Positions 50,995 through 61,069 are shown, numbered from the stretch's first letter. The stretch: 64,000 nucleotides of DNA from Rhizobiales bacterium 65-79 (GCA_001896885.1 MKRJ01000015.1:86970-150969), one strand, 5' to 3'. Numbers and translations are program-made. The notes: generated from the letters alone by a model not told the origin.

Positions 50995-52623
50995 GTGACC
51001 CAGGAGGTAACCAACCAGTCGCCGCCGCTGACCGGCTCGAACGCCTGGCGCGGCGACCCGCTGCTCATCCAGCTTGCGGAGGAGTTCTCCGAGCCGGTGC
51101 GGCACGATCTCGACGCGCTCGGCCGCTTCGTGATGACGCAGGAGGCGCAGGAATTGGCGCGCCTTGCCAATGCCGAAACGCCGAAGCTCAGGACCCACGA
51201 CCGCCAGGGCCGCCGCCTCGACATCGTCGAATACCATCCCGCCTACCACGCGCTCATGCGCCGCTCGATCGCAAACGGCCTGCATTGCTCGATCTGGGAG
51301 AACGGCGAGGCGGAGACCGGCCGGCGGCATCAGGTCCGCGCCGCCCGCTATTACCTCACCTCCGAGCTGGAGACGGGCCATCTCTGCCCGATCACCATGA
51401 CCAGCGCCTCGCTCGCGGCGCTGATGGCGAACTCGAAGCTGTTCCGCGAATGGGCGCCGCGCGTCGCCACCCGCAAATACGATCCCGGCCAGAAGCCGCC
51501 GATCGAGAAAACCGGCCTCACGCTCGGCATGGGCATGACGGAGAAGCAGGGCGGTACGGACGTTCGCTCAAATACGACGCGCGCAGAGCGGGCGAGCGAC
51601 GGGTTCTACCGGATCAACGGGCACAAATGGTTCATGTCGGCGCCGATGAGCGACGCCTTCCTGGTGCTGGCGCAGGCGGGCGAGGGGCTTTCCTGCTTCC
51701 TCGTGCCGCGCATCCTCGGCGACGGCGCGGTGAACGGCTTCCGCTTCCAGCGGCTGAAGGAGAAGCTCGGCAACCGTTCCAACGCATCCTCGGAGGTCGA
51801 ATTCGTCGGCACCGTCGCCGAGATGATCGGCGAGCCCGGGCGGGGCATCTCCACGATCATGGACATGGTGACGCTGACCCGGCTCGACTGCGCGCTCGGC
51901 TCCTCGGCGATCATGCGCGCCGGGCTGACCGAGGCGGTGCACCATTCGCGCCACCGCAAGGTTTTCGGCAACACGCTGATCGACCAGCCGCTCATGCAGC
52001 GCGTGCTGGCCGACATGGCGCTCGACGTGGCGGCGGCGACCGCGCTGTCGTTCCGGCTGGCGCGGGCCTTCGACGAGGCGGCGGAGAATCGCGCCGAGGC
52101 GGCCTTCGCGCGGGCCATGACGCCTGTCATCAAATACTGGGTATGCAAGATCGCGCCCGCGCTCCTCTACGAGGCGATGGAGTGCCTCGGCGGCAACGGC
52201 TATATCGAGGAGGCGCCGCTTGCCCGCTACTATCGCGAGGCGCCGGTCAACGCCATCTGGGAAGGCTCCGGCAACGTCATGGCGCTCGACGTGCTGAGGG
52301 TGCTGCAGCGCGGGCCGGGGCTCTTCGACGAGGTGATGGAGACGATCGGCCGCGACCTCGGCATGGCGGGCGAGGGGACGGTCGGCGTGCTGCGCGCGGC
52401 GATGCAGGTGGCGCTTTCGGACGAGGGCTCGGCCCGCATCTTCAGCGAGCAGCTCGCGCTATCGGCCGCCGCCGCCGAACTGAAGCGTCTCGGCGCCGGC
52501 CGCATCGCCGACGCTTTCGTCGAGACGCGGCTCGGCGGCCAGTGGCGCGCGACATACGGCATGCTCGACGGCCGGCACGACGCGCGCATGATCCTCGACA
52601 CGCTCTATCCGGAGGTGGGGTAG
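50995..52623 (+). CDS. AidB-like acyl-CoA dehydrogenase
   Basis: The 542-residue protein has the long N-terminal helical part of AidB (NAWRGDPLLIQLAEEF; EYHPAYHALMRRSIANGLH), then GMGMTEKQGGTDVRSNTTRA, GHKWFMSAPMSDAFLVLAQA and the catalytic-base segment MECLGGNGYIEEAPLARYYREAPVNAIWEGSGNVMALDVLR. AidB-type flavoproteins join the alkylation response and isovaleryl-CoA chemistry. The start GTG 50995 has GAAGGA upstream; a further frame start at 50947 is weaker. Confidence 0.9.
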   Translation: MTQEVTNQSPPLTGSNAWRGDPLLIQLAEEFSEPVRHDLDALGRFVMTQEAQELARLANAETPKLRTHDRQGRRLDIVEYHPAYHALMRRSIANGLHCSIWENGEAETGRRHQVRAARYYLTSELETGHLCPITMTSASLAALMANSKLFREWAPRVATRKYDPGQKPPIEKTGLTLGMGMTEKQGGTDVRSNTTRAERASDGFYRINGHKWFMSAPMSDAFLVLAQAGEGLSCFLVPRILGDGAVNGFRFQRLKEKLGNRSNASSEVEFVGTVAEMIGEPGRGISTIMDMVTLTRLDCALGSSAIMRAGLTEAVHHSRHRKVFGNTLIDQPLMQRVLADMALDVAAATALSFRLARAFDEAAENRAEAAFARAMTPVIKYWVCKIAPALLYEAMECLGGNGYIEEAPLARYYREAPVNAIWEGSGNVMALDVLRVLQRGPGLFDEVMETIGRDLGMAGEGTVGVLRAAMQVALSDEGSARIFSEQLALSAAAAELKRLGAGRIADAFVETRLGGQWRATYGMLDGRHDARMILDTLYPEVG

Positions 52624-52628
52624 CGCTG

Positions 52629-52699
52629 GTCGCGCGTCGTTCCGGTCTTCCGACGCGCGACGAGCCTGTCCTCGGGCTTGCCGGAGGCAAGGCCCGGGG
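52629..52699. repeat. Two hairpins after the AidB-like gene
   Basis: A perfect 11-bp inverted repeat GTCGCGCGTCG / CGACGCGCGAC (52629-52639 and 52651-52661, 11-base loop) begins right after the stop codon. A second hairpin CGGGCTTGCC-GGA-GGCAAGGCCCG follows at about 52674-52697. The first is placed like a terminator, though no T-run follows. Confidence 0.65.
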
Positions 52700-52861
52700 G
52701 CTTGTGACGGAAACGGGGATGACGGCCTGAAATGGCCGCGAATGATATTCCGGGAGGAGGCATCACTTCTCCCCGCTGAAACCTTCCGTTAACCTTAACA
52801 AATGGTTTCCATTGCCGCCCATGCTCCCAGGTTCCAGTTTGCATGGATGAGCGGGGAAGCG

Positions 52862-53416
52862 ATGAACCGGATTCTCTCGATCTTTATCGCATTGCACTGG
52901 ACGATGGTCTTCGCCGCGCTCGCGGCGCTCGCCGGCCTGCATGGCGGGGAGAATTTTTCGGCCGTGCTGGCCGCCGTCGGCATCGGATTCGCCGCCGTCA
53001 CGCTGCCCATGCCGGTGCCCGCGGCGCTGTGTGGGCTGCTTGCCATCGGCTTCGGCATCGTCGCCGCGCTTTTTCTATGGACCTTCGTCACCGCGCTTCT
53101 CGACCGAGGGCACGGCAACGAGGTCGACGAGGTGGCGCGGCTCGCCTTCGGCAGCGCGGTCGCGGTTTTGACGGCGGTTTTCCTGGGTTGCGTTCTGATG
53201 CCGGCGGCGTCGGGACTTTACCGGTCGATGGCGCTTGAACTGGGCGCGCTTCTCGCCTCCTATCTCGCGGTCTGCGCGGAACGCCGCGCCACGGCCGCGA
53301 AGGGACGGGCGGGGGATCCGATCGACGCGGCCGCCCGCGCCATGGCGCTGCGCGCAGCCCATGAAAGCCTGGTGCACCGCCTGATGGGCCGTGGAAGAAG
53401 CGGGGAGCCACGCTGA
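52862..53416 (+). CDS. Hypothetical membrane protein
   Basis: The 184-residue protein has four to five hydrophobic helices (ILSIFIALHWTMVFAALAALAGL; SAVLAAVGIGFAAVTL; ALCGLLAIGFGIVAALFLWTFVTALL; VLTAVFLGCVLMPAASG; LGALLASYLAV). No family is recognised. Start taken at ATG 52862 (GGGGA upstream); ATG 52847 and 52802 are also open. It overlaps the next membrane gene by one base, so the two are coupled. The 238 bases upstream hold the hairpins above. Confidence 0.72.
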   Translation: MNRILSIFIALHWTMVFAALAALAGLHGGENFSAVLAAVGIGFAAVTLPMPVPAALCGLLAIGFGIVAALFLWTFVTALLDRGHGNEVDEVARLAFGSAVAVLTAVFLGCVLMPAASGLYRSMALELGALLASYLAVCAERRATAAKGRAGDPIDAAARAMALRAAHESLVHRLMGRGRSGEPR

Positions 53417-53811
53417 TGCGCTACCTGCTCGCCGCCTGGGCCGCGCCGCTCGCGCTCTTCTGGGGCTGGTACTTCCTGTCGCTCAACGACATGAATTTCG
53501 GCTACGTCATGCTGACGCGCCAGATGCACGACTTCGTTTTCGACATCTACGGCCAGATCCTCGGCGTCGATCCGGGGACCATTCCCGGACTGGTCGCCAA
53601 GGCCTGTCTGTTCGACACGTTCTTCATCGCCGCGCTCTACGCCTTCCGGCGGCGGCGCGGGATCCGATCATGGTTCCGGGACCGGCGCGCCCGTGCGATC
53701 GCGAACGCCCTCGTCGAACAGATCGAGCAGCAGGAAAGCGCGATCGGCCCCTATGCCCGCATCGCGCTTCCGCCCTATGCCGACGGTTCGGCGCGCCGGC
53801 CGAGCGCCTGA
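53416..53811 (+). CDS. Small membrane protein, DUF6105-like
   Basis: The 131-residue protein has an N-terminal helix ([19 protein letters not shown]), the conserved-looking [31 protein letters not shown] and a second helix, then a basic cytosolic end. It resembles the DUF6105 family of Rhizobiales; this label is from memory of the pattern and is not certain. Its tail overlaps ruvX (opposite strand) by 37 bases. Confidence 0.68.
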   Translation: MRYLLAAWAAPLALFWGWYFLSLNDMNFGYVMLTRQMHDFVFDIYGQILGVDPGTIPGLVAKACLFDTFFIAALYAFRRRRGIRSWFRDRRARAIANALVEQIEQQESAIGPYARIALPPYADGSARRPSA

Positions 53812-54263
53812 AGGCGATCGAGCACGCCCTGCAGGATGAAGGCGGCGGCGGCCGAGTCGATCCGCGTCTCCCTTTTCTTCCGCGACACGTCCATCTCGAT
53901 CAGTGCCCGGTCCGCCGCGACCGTGGAGAGCCGCTCGTCCCAGAAGGCGAAGGGCAGGTCGGTCAGGCGCTCCATGTTGCGCACGAAGGCGCGGCTCGCC
54001 TGCGCGCGCGGACCTTCCGAACCGTCCATGTTGACGGGCAGGCCGACGACGATGCCGCCGGCGTTCTCGCCGCGCACCGCCGCCAGCAGCTTTTCCGCAT
54101 CCAGGGAAAACTTTTTCCGGATGATCACCGGCCTGGGATGCGCGAAGGCCAGCGAACGGTCGGAAACCGCGAGGCCGATCGTCTTCGTGCCGAGGTCGAT
54201 GCCGGCCAGCGTCCGGCCGGGGGGGAGTTCGCGCAACAGTTCGTCAACGGGCAACAGCGGCAT
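53775..54263 (-). CDS. ruvX: Holliday junction resolvase-like protein RuvX/YqgF
   Basis: The 162-residue RNase H-fold protein has [17 protein letters not shown] (about 17-33), the [25 protein letters not shown] block, a [17 protein letters not shown] motif and the C-terminal [17 protein letters not shown], all marks of YqgF. It is essential in many bacteria and linked to pre-16S rRNA 5'-end processing. Its 3' end overlaps the membrane gene by 37 bases. Confidence 0.93.
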   Translation of the reverse strand: MPLLPVDELLRELPPGRTLAGIDLGTKTIGLAVSDRSLAFAHPRPVIIRKKFSLDAEKLLAAVRGENAGGIVVGLPVNMDGSEGPRAQASRAFVRNMERLTDLPFAFWDERLSTVAADRALIEMDVSRKKRETRIDSAAAAFILQGVLDRLQALGRRAEPSA

Positions 54264-54342
54264 TTCGCGGGACTTTCCTTTGACCTCGGCGCCGGCCGTT
54301 CTATTCTCTGATCAACTGAAAATCGAGCGGGAGGAATTTCCG

Positions 54343-55050
54343 ATGAAGATCACCTGGTACGGCCACTCGGCATTCCGTGTGGAAGCGGGAAACGCCAAGA
54401 TCCTGATCGACCCCTTCCTCACCGGCAACCCGTCCTGGGACAAGGGCTGGGAGGGACCGGCCGAGGGGGTGACGCATGTCCTCCTTACCCATGGCCACAA
54501 CGACCATGTCGGCGACGCGCTTGCCATCCTCAAGAAGACGGGCGCCATGCTCGTCGCCAATTTCGAGATCTGCATGTATCTCGTCGGCCAGGGCGCGGAC
54601 CAGGGCAGGATCAATCCCGGCAACCATGGCGGCACCGTCGATTGCGGCGGCTTCACCACCACCTTCGTCGCCGCCTGGCACTCGTCCTCCTTCGGCGGCG
54701 AGGGCGGAACGAACACCTATCTCGGCAATCCGGGCGGGCTCGTCCTGCATTTCCCGGGCGAGAAGACGCTCTACCATATGGGCGACACCGATATCTTTTC
54801 CGACATGGCGCTCATTCACGAGCTGCATGAACCGAAGATCGGCATCGTGCCGATCGGCGACCGCTTCACCATGGGCGGCGCGGTGGCGGCGCTCGCCTGC
54901 CGGCGCTTCTTCAAGTTCGAGACGGTGCTGCCTTGCCATTACGGCTCGTTCCCGATCATCGACCAGACGCCGGAGAAATTCGTGGCCGGCATGGAAGGAT
55001 CCGGCGTGGAGGTTCTTACGCCGGAACCGGGCGGCATGGTCTCGCTTTAG
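54343..55050 (+). CDS. UPF0173 metal-dependent hydrolase
   Basis: The 235-residue metallo-beta-lactamase-fold protein has GHSAFRV near the start and the metal motif THGHNDH (residues 49-55), then [27 protein letters not shown] and [10 protein letters not shown]. The family is widespread and its substrate is not established. Start ATG 54343 with GAGGAA upstream. Confidence 0.92.
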   Translation: MKITWYGHSAFRVEAGNAKILIDPFLTGNPSWDKGWEGPAEGVTHVLLTHGHNDHVGDALAILKKTGAMLVANFEICMYLVGQGADQGRINPGNHGGTVDCGGFTTTFVAAWHSSSFGGEGGTNTYLGNPGGLVLHFPGEKTLYHMGDTDIFSDMALIHELHEPKIGIVPIGDRFTMGGAVAALACRRFFKFETVLPCHYGSFPIIDQTPEKFVAGMEGSGVEVLTPEPGGMVSL

Positions 55051-55149
55051 TCCGCGGCCCTGCCTCGTTCGACGGCGGCGGTGGCGCGCGATATTGCGTG
55101 CCGCCGCCGCCGTCGCTATGACGCGCCTTGATTTCCGCCGGAGAAGAAG

Positions 55150-55437
55150 ATGTCGGTCACCATCGATACCGTGAAGCGCGTGGCGAAGCTTGCGCGCATC
55201 GCCGTCGACGACGAGGACGCCGAGCGCATGACGGGCGAACTGAACGCCATCCTGGGCTTCGTCGAGCAACTGAACGAGGTGGATGTCGCCGGCGTCGAGC
55301 CGATGACCTCGGTCACGCCGATGGAGATGAAGAAAAGGCAGGACATCGTGACCGACGGCAACAAGGCCGGCGACATCGTCGCCAACGCACCGGCGACCGA
55401 GGAGAATTTCTTCCTCGTGCCGAAGGTGGTGGAATGA
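55150..55437 (+). CDS. gatC: Aspartyl/glutamyl-tRNA amidotransferase subunit C
   Basis: The 95-residue helper subunit has the GatC pattern [21 protein letters not shown], then [22 protein letters not shown] and [29 protein letters not shown]. It holds GatA and GatB together in amidation of Asp-tRNA(Asn)/Glu-tRNA(Gln). Its stop overlaps the ATG of the inserted DUF559 gene. Confidence 0.95.
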   Translation: MSVTIDTVKRVAKLARIAVDDEDAERMTGELNAILGFVEQLNEVDVAGVEPMTSVTPMEMKKRQDIVTDGNKAGDIVANAPATEENFFLVPKVVE

Positions 55438-55862
55438 CGGCTGATTTGCCCCACCCGCCGGCTTCGCCGGCACCCTCCCCGAGACGGGGAGGGAAATCGG
55501 CGCCCGGCGCCGGCATCGCCAGAGCCCGTCAGCTGCGATCCCATATGAGCGATGAGGAGATCATCCTGTGGTCAGAGCTTCGTTTGTTGCGAAAGCAAGG
55601 TCTGCATTTTCGCCGACAGGTTCCGCGCGGTCCGTACGTGCTCGATTTCGCCTGCCTCCGGGCGGGAGTTGCGGTCGAGGTTGACGGAGAGCAGCATTTC
55701 CACGGCACCCGGCCTGCAAGAGATGCGATGCGCGACCGGTATTTCGCCGTGCATGGGTTCCTTACCCTCCGTTACACGACGACTGAAGTCCGCAAGTCGC
55801 TGAATTCGGTGGTTGAGGATATCTTTCGGCGGACCGTAGAGCGTCTTTCCCTCCCATCCTAG
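55434..55862 (+). CDS. DUF559 endonuclease domain protein inserted between gatC and gatA
   Basis: The 142-residue protein has a repeat-derived head ([19 protein letters not shown], coded by palindrome 55449-55493) and the DUF559 core: [52 protein letters not shown] and [17 protein letters not shown] matches the acidic metal site of the PD-(D/E)XK fold. ATG 55434 overlaps the gatC stop (ATGA); ATG 55545 (MSDEEI) is a possible internal start. Its stop TAG lies in a second, inverted palindrome. Host damage is avoided as gatC and gatA stay intact. Confidence 0.88.
   Translation: MTADLPHPPASPAPSPRRGGKSAPGAGIARARQLRSHMSDEEIILWSELRLLRKQGLHFRRQVPRGPYVLDFACLRAGVAVEVDGEQHFHGTRPARDAMRDRYFAVHGFLTLRYTTTEVRKSLNSVVEDIFRRTVERLSLPS
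55449..55493. repeat. Left palindrome bracketing the gatCA DUF559 gene
   Basis: CCCCACCC, then a CCGGC-TTC-GCCGG hairpin, then CCCTCCCC-GAGA-CGGGGAGGG. It starts 12 bases after the gatC stop and is translated as the head of the DUF559 frame. Its reverse-complement-like partner is at 55848-55891. Confidence 0.85.
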
Positions 55863-55891
55863 GGGAGGGTGGCCCGTAGGGCCGGGTGGGG
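55848..55891. repeat. Right palindrome bracketing the gatCA DUF559 gene
   Basis: CCCTCCC-ATCCTA-GGGGAGGG, then GGCCC-GTA-GGGCC and GGGTGGGG. Read backwards it gives CCCCACCC, a CC/GG hairpin and a CCCTCCCC hairpin, the same order as the left element, so the two are inverted copies. The DUF559 stop codon is within it; gatA starts 36 bases later. Confidence 0.85.
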
Positions 55892-55926
55892 TAGACATCC
55901 GCCGAAGTAACAGGTTCTGGAAAAGA

Positions 55927-57414
55927 ATGCCGATGAACGAACTGACGAAACTGACCATTGCCGAGGCCCGCGCGAAGCTGCGCGCGAGGGAGATCACCTC
56001 CGCCGAACTGACCGACGCCTACCTTTTCGCGATCGACGAGGCCAATTCCGCGCTCAACGCCTATGTCGCGGTCACGCACGACCGCGCCCGCGCCATGGCG
56101 AAGGCCTCCGACGAACGGCTGGCCAAAGGCGAGGGCGGCGCGCTCGAGGGCATCCCGCTCGGCATCAAGGATCTCTTCGCCACGCAGGGCTTCCATACCC
56201 AGGCCGGCTCGCACATCCTCGACGGGTTCAAGCCGCGCTACGAATCGACCGTGACCGCCAATCTCTGGGCCGACGGCGCCGTCATGCTCGGCAAGCTCAA
56301 CATGGACGAGTTCGCCATGGGCTCGTCCAACGAGACCTCCTATTACGGCCCCGTCGTCAATCCGTGGCGCGCCAAGGGCGACAACAAGGCGCTGGTGCCC
56401 GGCGGTTCCTCCGGCGGCTCGGCGGCGGCGGTTTCCGCGTGGCTCTGTGCCGGCGCCACCGCCACGGACACGGGCGGCTCGATCCGCCAGCCGGCCGCCT
56501 TCACCGGCACGGTTGGCATCAAGCCGACCTATGGCCGCTGCTCGCGCTGGGGCATCGTCGCCTTCGCCTCCTCGCTCGACCAGGCCGGTCCGATCGCGCG
56601 CAACGTGCGCGACGCCGCGATCATGCTGAAATCCATGGCCTCGGTGGACGCGAAGGACACGACTTCCGTCGACCGGCCGGTGCCGGATTATGAAGCCGCG
56701 CTCGGCGGCTCGGTCAGGGGCATGAAGATCGGCATTCCGAAGGAATACCGCATGGACGGCATGCCGGAGGAAATCGGGACGCTGTGGCGGCAGGGCATCG
56801 CCTGGCTGAAGGATGCAGGCGCGGAGATCGTGGACATCTCGCTGCCGCACACGAAATACGCGCTGCCGGCCTATTATATCGTCGCGCCGGCGGAGGCTTC
56901 GTCCAACCTCGCGCGCTATGACGGCGTACGCTACGGGCTGCGCGTGCCGGGCAGGGATATCGTCGACATGTATGAGCGGACGCGCGCCGCCGGCTTCGGC
57001 CGCGAGGTGAAGCGGCGCGTGATGATCGGCACCTATGTGCTCTCGGCCGGCTATTACGACGCCTATTACGTGCAGGCGCAGAAGGTGCGGACGCTGATCA
57101 AGAAGGATTTCGAGGATGTCTTCGCGGAAGGCATCGAGGCGATCCTGACGCCGGCTACACCATCGGCCGCCTTCGGCATCGCCGACCAGGACATGAGCGC
57201 CGATCCCGTGAAAATGTACCTGAACGACGTCTTCACCGTTACGGTCAACATGGCCGGCCTGCCGGGCATCGCCGTTCCCGCCGGGCTCGACGGGCGCGGC
57301 CTGCCGCTCGGCCTTCAGCTCATCGGCCGGCCGTTCGAGGAAGAGACGCTGTTTCGCGCGGCGTCCGTCATCGAGAAGGCCGCTGGCCGCTTCGAGCCGC
57401 AGAAGTGGTGGTAG
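55927..57414 (+). CDS. gatA: Aspartyl/glutamyl-tRNA amidotransferase subunit A
   Basis: The 495-residue amidase-signature enzyme has the Lys-Ser-Ser system: [10 protein letters not shown] (Lys 81), [14 protein letters not shown] (Ser at 161-165) and [11 protein letters not shown] (Ser 185). It frees ammonia from glutamine for tRNA amidation with GatB. gatC lies upstream but is split off by the DUF559 unit of about 490 bases. ATG 55927 or 55933 may start it. GatB is not in this window. Confidence 0.96.
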   Translation: MPMNELTKLTIAEARAKLRAREITSAELTDAYLFAIDEANSALNAYVAVTHDRARAMAKASDERLAKGEGGALEGIPLGIKDLFATQGFHTQAGSHILDGFKPRYESTVTANLWADGAVMLGKLNMDEFAMGSSNETSYYGPVVNPWRAKGDNKALVPGGSSGGSAAAVSAWLCAGATATDTGGSIRQPAAFTGTVGIKPTYGRCSRWGIVAFASSLDQAGPIARNVRDAAIMLKSMASVDAKDTTSVDRPVPDYEAALGGSVRGMKIGIPKEYRMDGMPEEIGTLWRQGIAWLKDAGAEIVDISLPHTKYALPAYYIVAPAEASSNLARYDGVRYGLRVPGRDIVDMYERTRAAGFGREVKRRVMIGTYVLSAGYYDAYYVQAQKVRTLIKKDFEDVFAEGIEAILTPATPSAAFGIADQDMSADPVKMYLNDVFTVTVNMAGLPGIAVPAGLDGRGLPLGLQLIGRPFEEETLFRAASVIEKAAGRFEPQKWW

Positions 57415-57429
57415 TTCACTCCCTTCCTC

Positions 57430-57480
57430 GCCCCCACGAAGTGGGGGAGAGGTGTCGCGCGAAGCGCGACGGAGAGGGGT
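57430..57480. repeat. Palindromic element between gatA and msrA
   Basis: CCCCCAC-GAA-GTGGGGG (57431-57447), then AGAGGTG, then TCGCGC-GAA-GCGCGA (57455-57469), then CGGAGAGGGGT. This is the same build as the elements at 15381 and 47690. The rest of the 202-base gap shows no gene. Confidence 0.8.
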
Positions 57481-57616
57481 GACGCAAACGTGACCCGCTT
57501 CGCATTCCACGGAATTGGACATCCTGTAGCCGAACGCCCATCTTAGGCGCGGCGAAGCGATTTCAGCCTGATCGGGCCGAGCGCACTGGATATTCAACCA
57601 ACCTGGAGGATTTTCG

Positions 57617-58126
57617 ATGAGCAAGGAACGTGCCGTCCTGGCGGGCGGATGCTTCTGGGGCATGCAGGATCTCATCCGCCGACTTCCGGGCGTGATCTCC
57701 ACGCGCGTCGGCTATAGCGGCGGCGACGTGCCGAACGCGACCTACCGCAACCACGGCACCCATGCCGAGGCGATCGAGATCATTTTCGACCCGGAGAAGA
57801 CCAGCTACCGCGATCTCCTGGAGTTCTTCTTCCAGATCCACGACCCGAGCACGAAGAACCGGCAGGGCAACGACGTGGGAATGAGCTATCGCTCGGCGAT
57901 CTTCTATACGAGCGAGGAGCAGAGGAAGGTGGCCGTGGACACGATCGCCGACGTGAACGCGTCCGGCCTGTGGCCGGGCTGGGTCGTCACCGAGGTGACG
58001 CCGGCCGGCGACTTCTGGGAGGCCGAGCCGGAGCACCAGGACTATCTGGTGCACTACCCGAGCGGCTATACGTGCCATTTCCCGCGGCCGGACTGGAAGC
58101 TGCCGCGCCGCGCCGACGACGCCTGA
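57617..58126 (+). CDS. msrA: Peptide-methionine (S)-S-oxide reductase
   Basis: The 169-residue enzyme has the catalytic GGCFWGMQ with Cys 12, [15 protein letters not shown] and [14 protein letters not shown], typical MsrA. It reduces methionine-S-sulfoxide in proteins with thioredoxin. GGAGG precedes the ATG. A hairpin terminator follows it. Confidence 0.95.
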   Translation: MSKERAVLAGGCFWGMQDLIRRLPGVISTRVGYSGGDVPNATYRNHGTHAEAIEIIFDPEKTSYRDLLEFFFQIHDPSTKNRQGNDVGMSYRSAIFYTSEEQRKVAVDTIADVNASGLWPGWVVTEVTPAGDFWEAEPEHQDYLVHYPSGYTCHFPRPDWKLPRRADDA

Positions 58127-58151
58127 GCGGACCGAAGCCGCAAAATGGACG

Positions 58152-58182
58152 AAGGCCAGATGCCCGGGCGCCTGGCCTTTCT
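58152..58182 (+). terminator. Rho-independent terminator after msrA
   Basis: AAGGCCAG and CTGGCCTT (58152-58159 and 58172-58179) form a perfect 8-bp stem around ATGCCCGGGCGC, with TTTCT following. It lies 25 bases after the msrA stop. Confidence 0.7.
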
Positions 58183-58310
58183 ATGGCTTTCCCATGGAAT
58201 GTGACATAACGCCATGTCGTCGGCGCGATAGCGGAGGTCGGCCTCTATCCGGCGCCGCGATTGCAAAGGAAGGATAGAGTCCGGCGCATTCGGCGGAGAT
58301 GTCGCGGAAT

Positions 58311-59711
58311 ATGTTTCTCTCGGTTTTCGACCTCTTCAAGATCGGCATCGGCCCGTCGAGTTCTCACACGATGGGGCCGATGACGGCGGCCGTCCGCTTC
58401 CTCGACGAGCTAGCGGGGGACGAGTGGCCGCGTCCGGCCGGAACCGTGGTCGACCGGATTTCCGTCAGCCTGCACGGCTCGCTCGCCTTCACCGGGATCG
58501 GCCATGGCACGGATCGCGCGGTGATCCTCGGCCTGACCGGCCAGACACCTGTCACCGTCGACCCGGACAAATCGGACGCGATCCTGGAGAAGATCGCCGC
58601 CGAAAAGCGGATCGAGCCGCCCGGCCATCCCGGTTACCGCTTCGATCCCGCGAAGGATCTGGAGCTCGACCGCAAGCACCCGTTGCCCGGCCACGCCAAT
58701 GGCATGGTCTTTTCGGCCTATGACCGCGACGACCGGCTGCTTCTGCGCCGCATCTATTATTCGATCGGGGGCGGTTTCGTCGTCTCGGCCGAGGAACTGC
58801 AGCGCATGAAGACGCGGCCCGACAAGCCGGAGGAGAGGGGCGTTCCCTATCCCTTCGCAAACGCAAGGCAGATGCTCGAAATGGCGGCCGCGAGCGGGCT
58901 ATCCATTTCCGACATGAAGCGGGCCAACGAGGAAACGCGGATGAGCGGCGCCGAACTCGACGCCGGGCTCGACCGCATCTGGAACGCGATGAGCGCCTGC
59001 ATCGATCGCGGCCTGTCGCAGGACGGCATCATGCCCGGCGGACTGAAGGTTCGCCGCCGCGCCAGGAAGCTCAACGAGCGGATGGAAGAGGACTGGCGGC
59101 AGAACAAACCCAATCCCCTGATGGCCAATGACTGGCTGTCCGTCTATGCGATGGCGGTGAACGAGGAGAACGCCGCCGGCGGCCGCGTGGTGACGGCGCC
59201 GACAAACGGCGCGGCGGGCGTGGTGCCGGCGGTGATGCGCTACTGGCGCCGCTTCCATGTCGACGCCGATCCGAACGGCGTCCGCGACTTCCTGCTGACG
59301 GCATCGGCGATCGGCGGCATCATCAAGCATAACGCCTCGATCTCGGGCGCCGAGGTCGGCTGCCAGGGCGAGGTCGGCTCGGCCTCGGCGATGGCGGCCG
59401 CCGGGCTCTGCGCCGTCATGGGCGGCACGCCCGAGCAGATCGAGAACGCGGCGGAGATCGCGCTCGAGCATCATCTCGGCATGACCTGCGATCCGGTGGG
59501 CGGGCTGGTGCAGGTCCCCTGCATCGAGCGCAACGCGCTCGGAGCCGTGAAGGCGGTGACCGCGGCTTCGCTGGCCATCAAGGGCGACGGCAAGCATTTC
59601 GTGCCGCTTGACGCGGCGGTCGAGACCATGCGCCAGACCGGCCACGACATGAACGAACGCTACAAGGAGACCAGCCAGGGCGGGCTCGCCGTCAACGTCG
59701 TCGAGTGCTGA
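58311..59711 (+). CDS. sdaA: L-serine ammonia-lyase
   Basis: The 466-residue single-chain Fe-S serine deaminase has [58 protein letters not shown] and [24 protein letters not shown], with three cysteines for the 4Fe-4S cluster. It turns L-serine into pyruvate and ammonia. The start at ATG 58311 matches the family; ATG 58299 would add four residues and sits against its own GGAG. Serine from glycine via the gcv products may feed it. Confidence 0.94.
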   Translation: MFLSVFDLFKIGIGPSSSHTMGPMTAAVRFLDELAGDEWPRPAGTVVDRISVSLHGSLAFTGIGHGTDRAVILGLTGQTPVTVDPDKSDAILEKIAAEKRIEPPGHPGYRFDPAKDLELDRKHPLPGHANGMVFSAYDRDDRLLLRRIYYSIGGGFVVSAEELQRMKTRPDKPEERGVPYPFANARQMLEMAAASGLSISDMKRANEETRMSGAELDAGLDRIWNAMSACIDRGLSQDGIMPGGLKVRRRARKLNERMEEDWRQNKPNPLMANDWLSVYAMAVNEENAAGGRVVTAPTNGAAGVVPAVMRYWRRFHVDADPNGVRDFLLTASAIGGIIKHNASISGAEVGCQGEVGSASAMAAAGLCAVMGGTPEQIENAAEIALEHHLGMTCDPVGGLVQVPCIERNALGAVKAVTAASLAIKGDGKHFVPLDAAVETMRQTGHDMNERYKETSQGGLAVNVVEC

Positions 59712-59716
59712 ACGAA

Positions 59717-59738
59717 CCGGCCGCCTCGCGGCGGCCGG
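59717..59738. terminator. Hairpin between convergent sdaA and small exported gene
   Basis: CCGGCCGCC-TCGC-GGCGGCCGG is a perfect 9-bp stem starting 5 bases past the sdaA stop. No T-run follows on the plus strand, so it is a likely but weak bidirectional terminator. Confidence 0.55.
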
Positions 59739-59782
59739 ATGAGCATCGATGCGCGGCGTGGGCCGCGTCTGCTGCGCGTCGG

Positions 59783-60043
59783 TTACGGGCAGAACCAGAG
59801 CGGCCCGACGACGATGCAGCCGCGGGTGCGCCAGTCATGCGGGCGATGGCGATAGCGGTGCCAGCCATGCGGCGCGCGATCGTACCGGCTCCCGGGGCGA
59901 TAGTGACGGCGATCGTGATGATCGCGATCCCTGTAGGAATGGTGAGGGCGGTGATCGCGGTCGCGATCACGGTGTGGATCGGCTAGCGCCGGCGACGTGG
60001 CGAAAGTGATCGCGACAGCGGCCGCGGCAATGTATTTCAACAT
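59783..60043 (-). CDS. Small exported His/Arg/Asp-rich protein
   Basis: The 86-residue protein has a signal peptide (LKYIAAAAVAITFATSPALA) and a low-complexity mature part of Asp-Arg-His-Tyr repeats (HRDRDRDHRPHHSYRDRDHHDRRHYRPG), ending in a CIVVGPLWFC block with two cysteines. Small secreted proteins of this type with a GP-L-W-FC end occur in rhizobia; function is unknown. His-rich segments suggest metal binding (inference). AAGGAT precedes the ATG. Confidence 0.7.
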   Translation of the reverse strand: MLKYIAAAAVAITFATSPALADPHRDRDRDHRPHHSYRDRDHHDRRHYRPGSRYDRAPHGWHRYRHRPHDWRTRGCIVVGPLWFCP

Positions 60044-60211
60044 GCATGGATCCTTTGCGGTTACGAGACTCGTCCCAAACGTCGAGAAACTTAGGCCAGC
60101 TTTAAGTGCAGGCAAGGCGGCATGTCCCGATTCATGCTGTCCGCGCAGGCATTTGTGGAGGGCGCGCGTTCGGCGCTTGACGCGATGGCATCGCAAGCTA
60201 AACCCTTTTCC

Positions 60212-60649
60212 ATGGCTCTCAACATCCTGAAACTCTGCGTCGGCTGCGACAGCGTCGAGGACCTCGAGGAGTGGATCGACTTCCGCCTCGAGGAAAAACG
60301 GCGCGCCGGCGAGAAGCCGGAACATTTCCACACGACCCGCATGGTGCCGAAACGGGTGGAGGAGATCATTTCCGGCGGATCGCTCTACTGGGTAATCAAA
60401 GGCAGCGTGCAATGCCGTCAGCGGATCACCGAGATCCGTCCCTTCACCGACAAGGACGGCATCGGCCGTTGCCATCTGGTGCTCGAACCCAAGGTCGTGC
60501 GGACCGAATGGCAGCCGCGCCGCGCTTTCCAGGGCTGGCGATACCTGAAAGCCTCCGAGGCGCCGGCGGACGCCCGGGAAGGGCGGGACGGCTGGTACGC
60601 CCTGCCGCAGAACCTGCGGCACGAACTGGCCGAGCTGGGGCTGCTGTAG
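60212..60649 (+). CDS. DUF1489 family protein
   Basis: The 145-residue protein starts MALNILKLCVGCDSVEDLEEWI, the typical head of DUF1489, then HFHTTRMVPKRVEEIISGGSLYWVIKG and the WQPRRAFQGWRYL tail. The family is found in alphaproteobacteria and has no known function. ATG 60212 is chosen; the in-frame upstream part from 60122 does not fit the family. Confidence 0.87.
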   Translation: MALNILKLCVGCDSVEDLEEWIDFRLEEKRRAGEKPEHFHTTRMVPKRVEEIISGGSLYWVIKGSVQCRQRITEIRPFTDKDGIGRCHLVLEPKVVRTEWQPRRAFQGWRYLKASEAPADAREGRDGWYALPQNLRHELAELGLL

Positions 60650-60705
60650 CGGCTTTCCTTCGGTCCGGCGGCCGGAAGGCTATCGCATATCGCTCGAAGC
60701 GCCCC

Positions 60706-61002
60706 TCACCGGCCGGGCACGGCGAGGTCGATGCGCACCGCCGGGCGTCCGTCCGGCGCGAATACCTTGACCCGGACATGGGCCGGGGGCTGCGAGGCGC
60801 GCCACGACCGCGCGCCGTGGCTCAAGAGCAGCGCGACCAGGTCGCGGGTCTTGAAGCGGTTGCCCTGGCTGCGGAAATCGGCAAGCCGTGTCGCCGCATG
60901 CCGCAATGAACTCACGCTGAAGCCGACGCCGCGGCTTTGAGGGCGGGGACCGGCGGCACCCGTACCGACGATCCCGGCGGCTTCCTTTTCTCCCGTCACC
61001 AC
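60706..61002 (-). CDS. Possible small hypothetical protein
   Basis: A 98-residue open frame in a 420-base stretch (60650-61069) that has no other gene. It reads SVSSLRHAATRLADFRSQ and KVFAPDGRPAVRIDLAVPG, amphipathic stretches that could be protein, but no family is recognised and the ATG has no good ribosome site. If not coding, this stretch holds nothing that I recognise. Confidence 0.35.
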   Translation of the reverse strand: MVTGEKEAAGIVGTGAAGPRPQSRGVGFSVSSLRHAATRLADFRSQGNRFKTRDLVALLLSHGARSWRASQPPAHVRVKVFAPDGRPAVRIDLAVPGR

Positions 61003-61069
61003 TCCAGTTCCCCCTCTACTCGATACAATTCAGGGCATGCGTGGCCCGACCCGGATTCGCGACGAAGCC

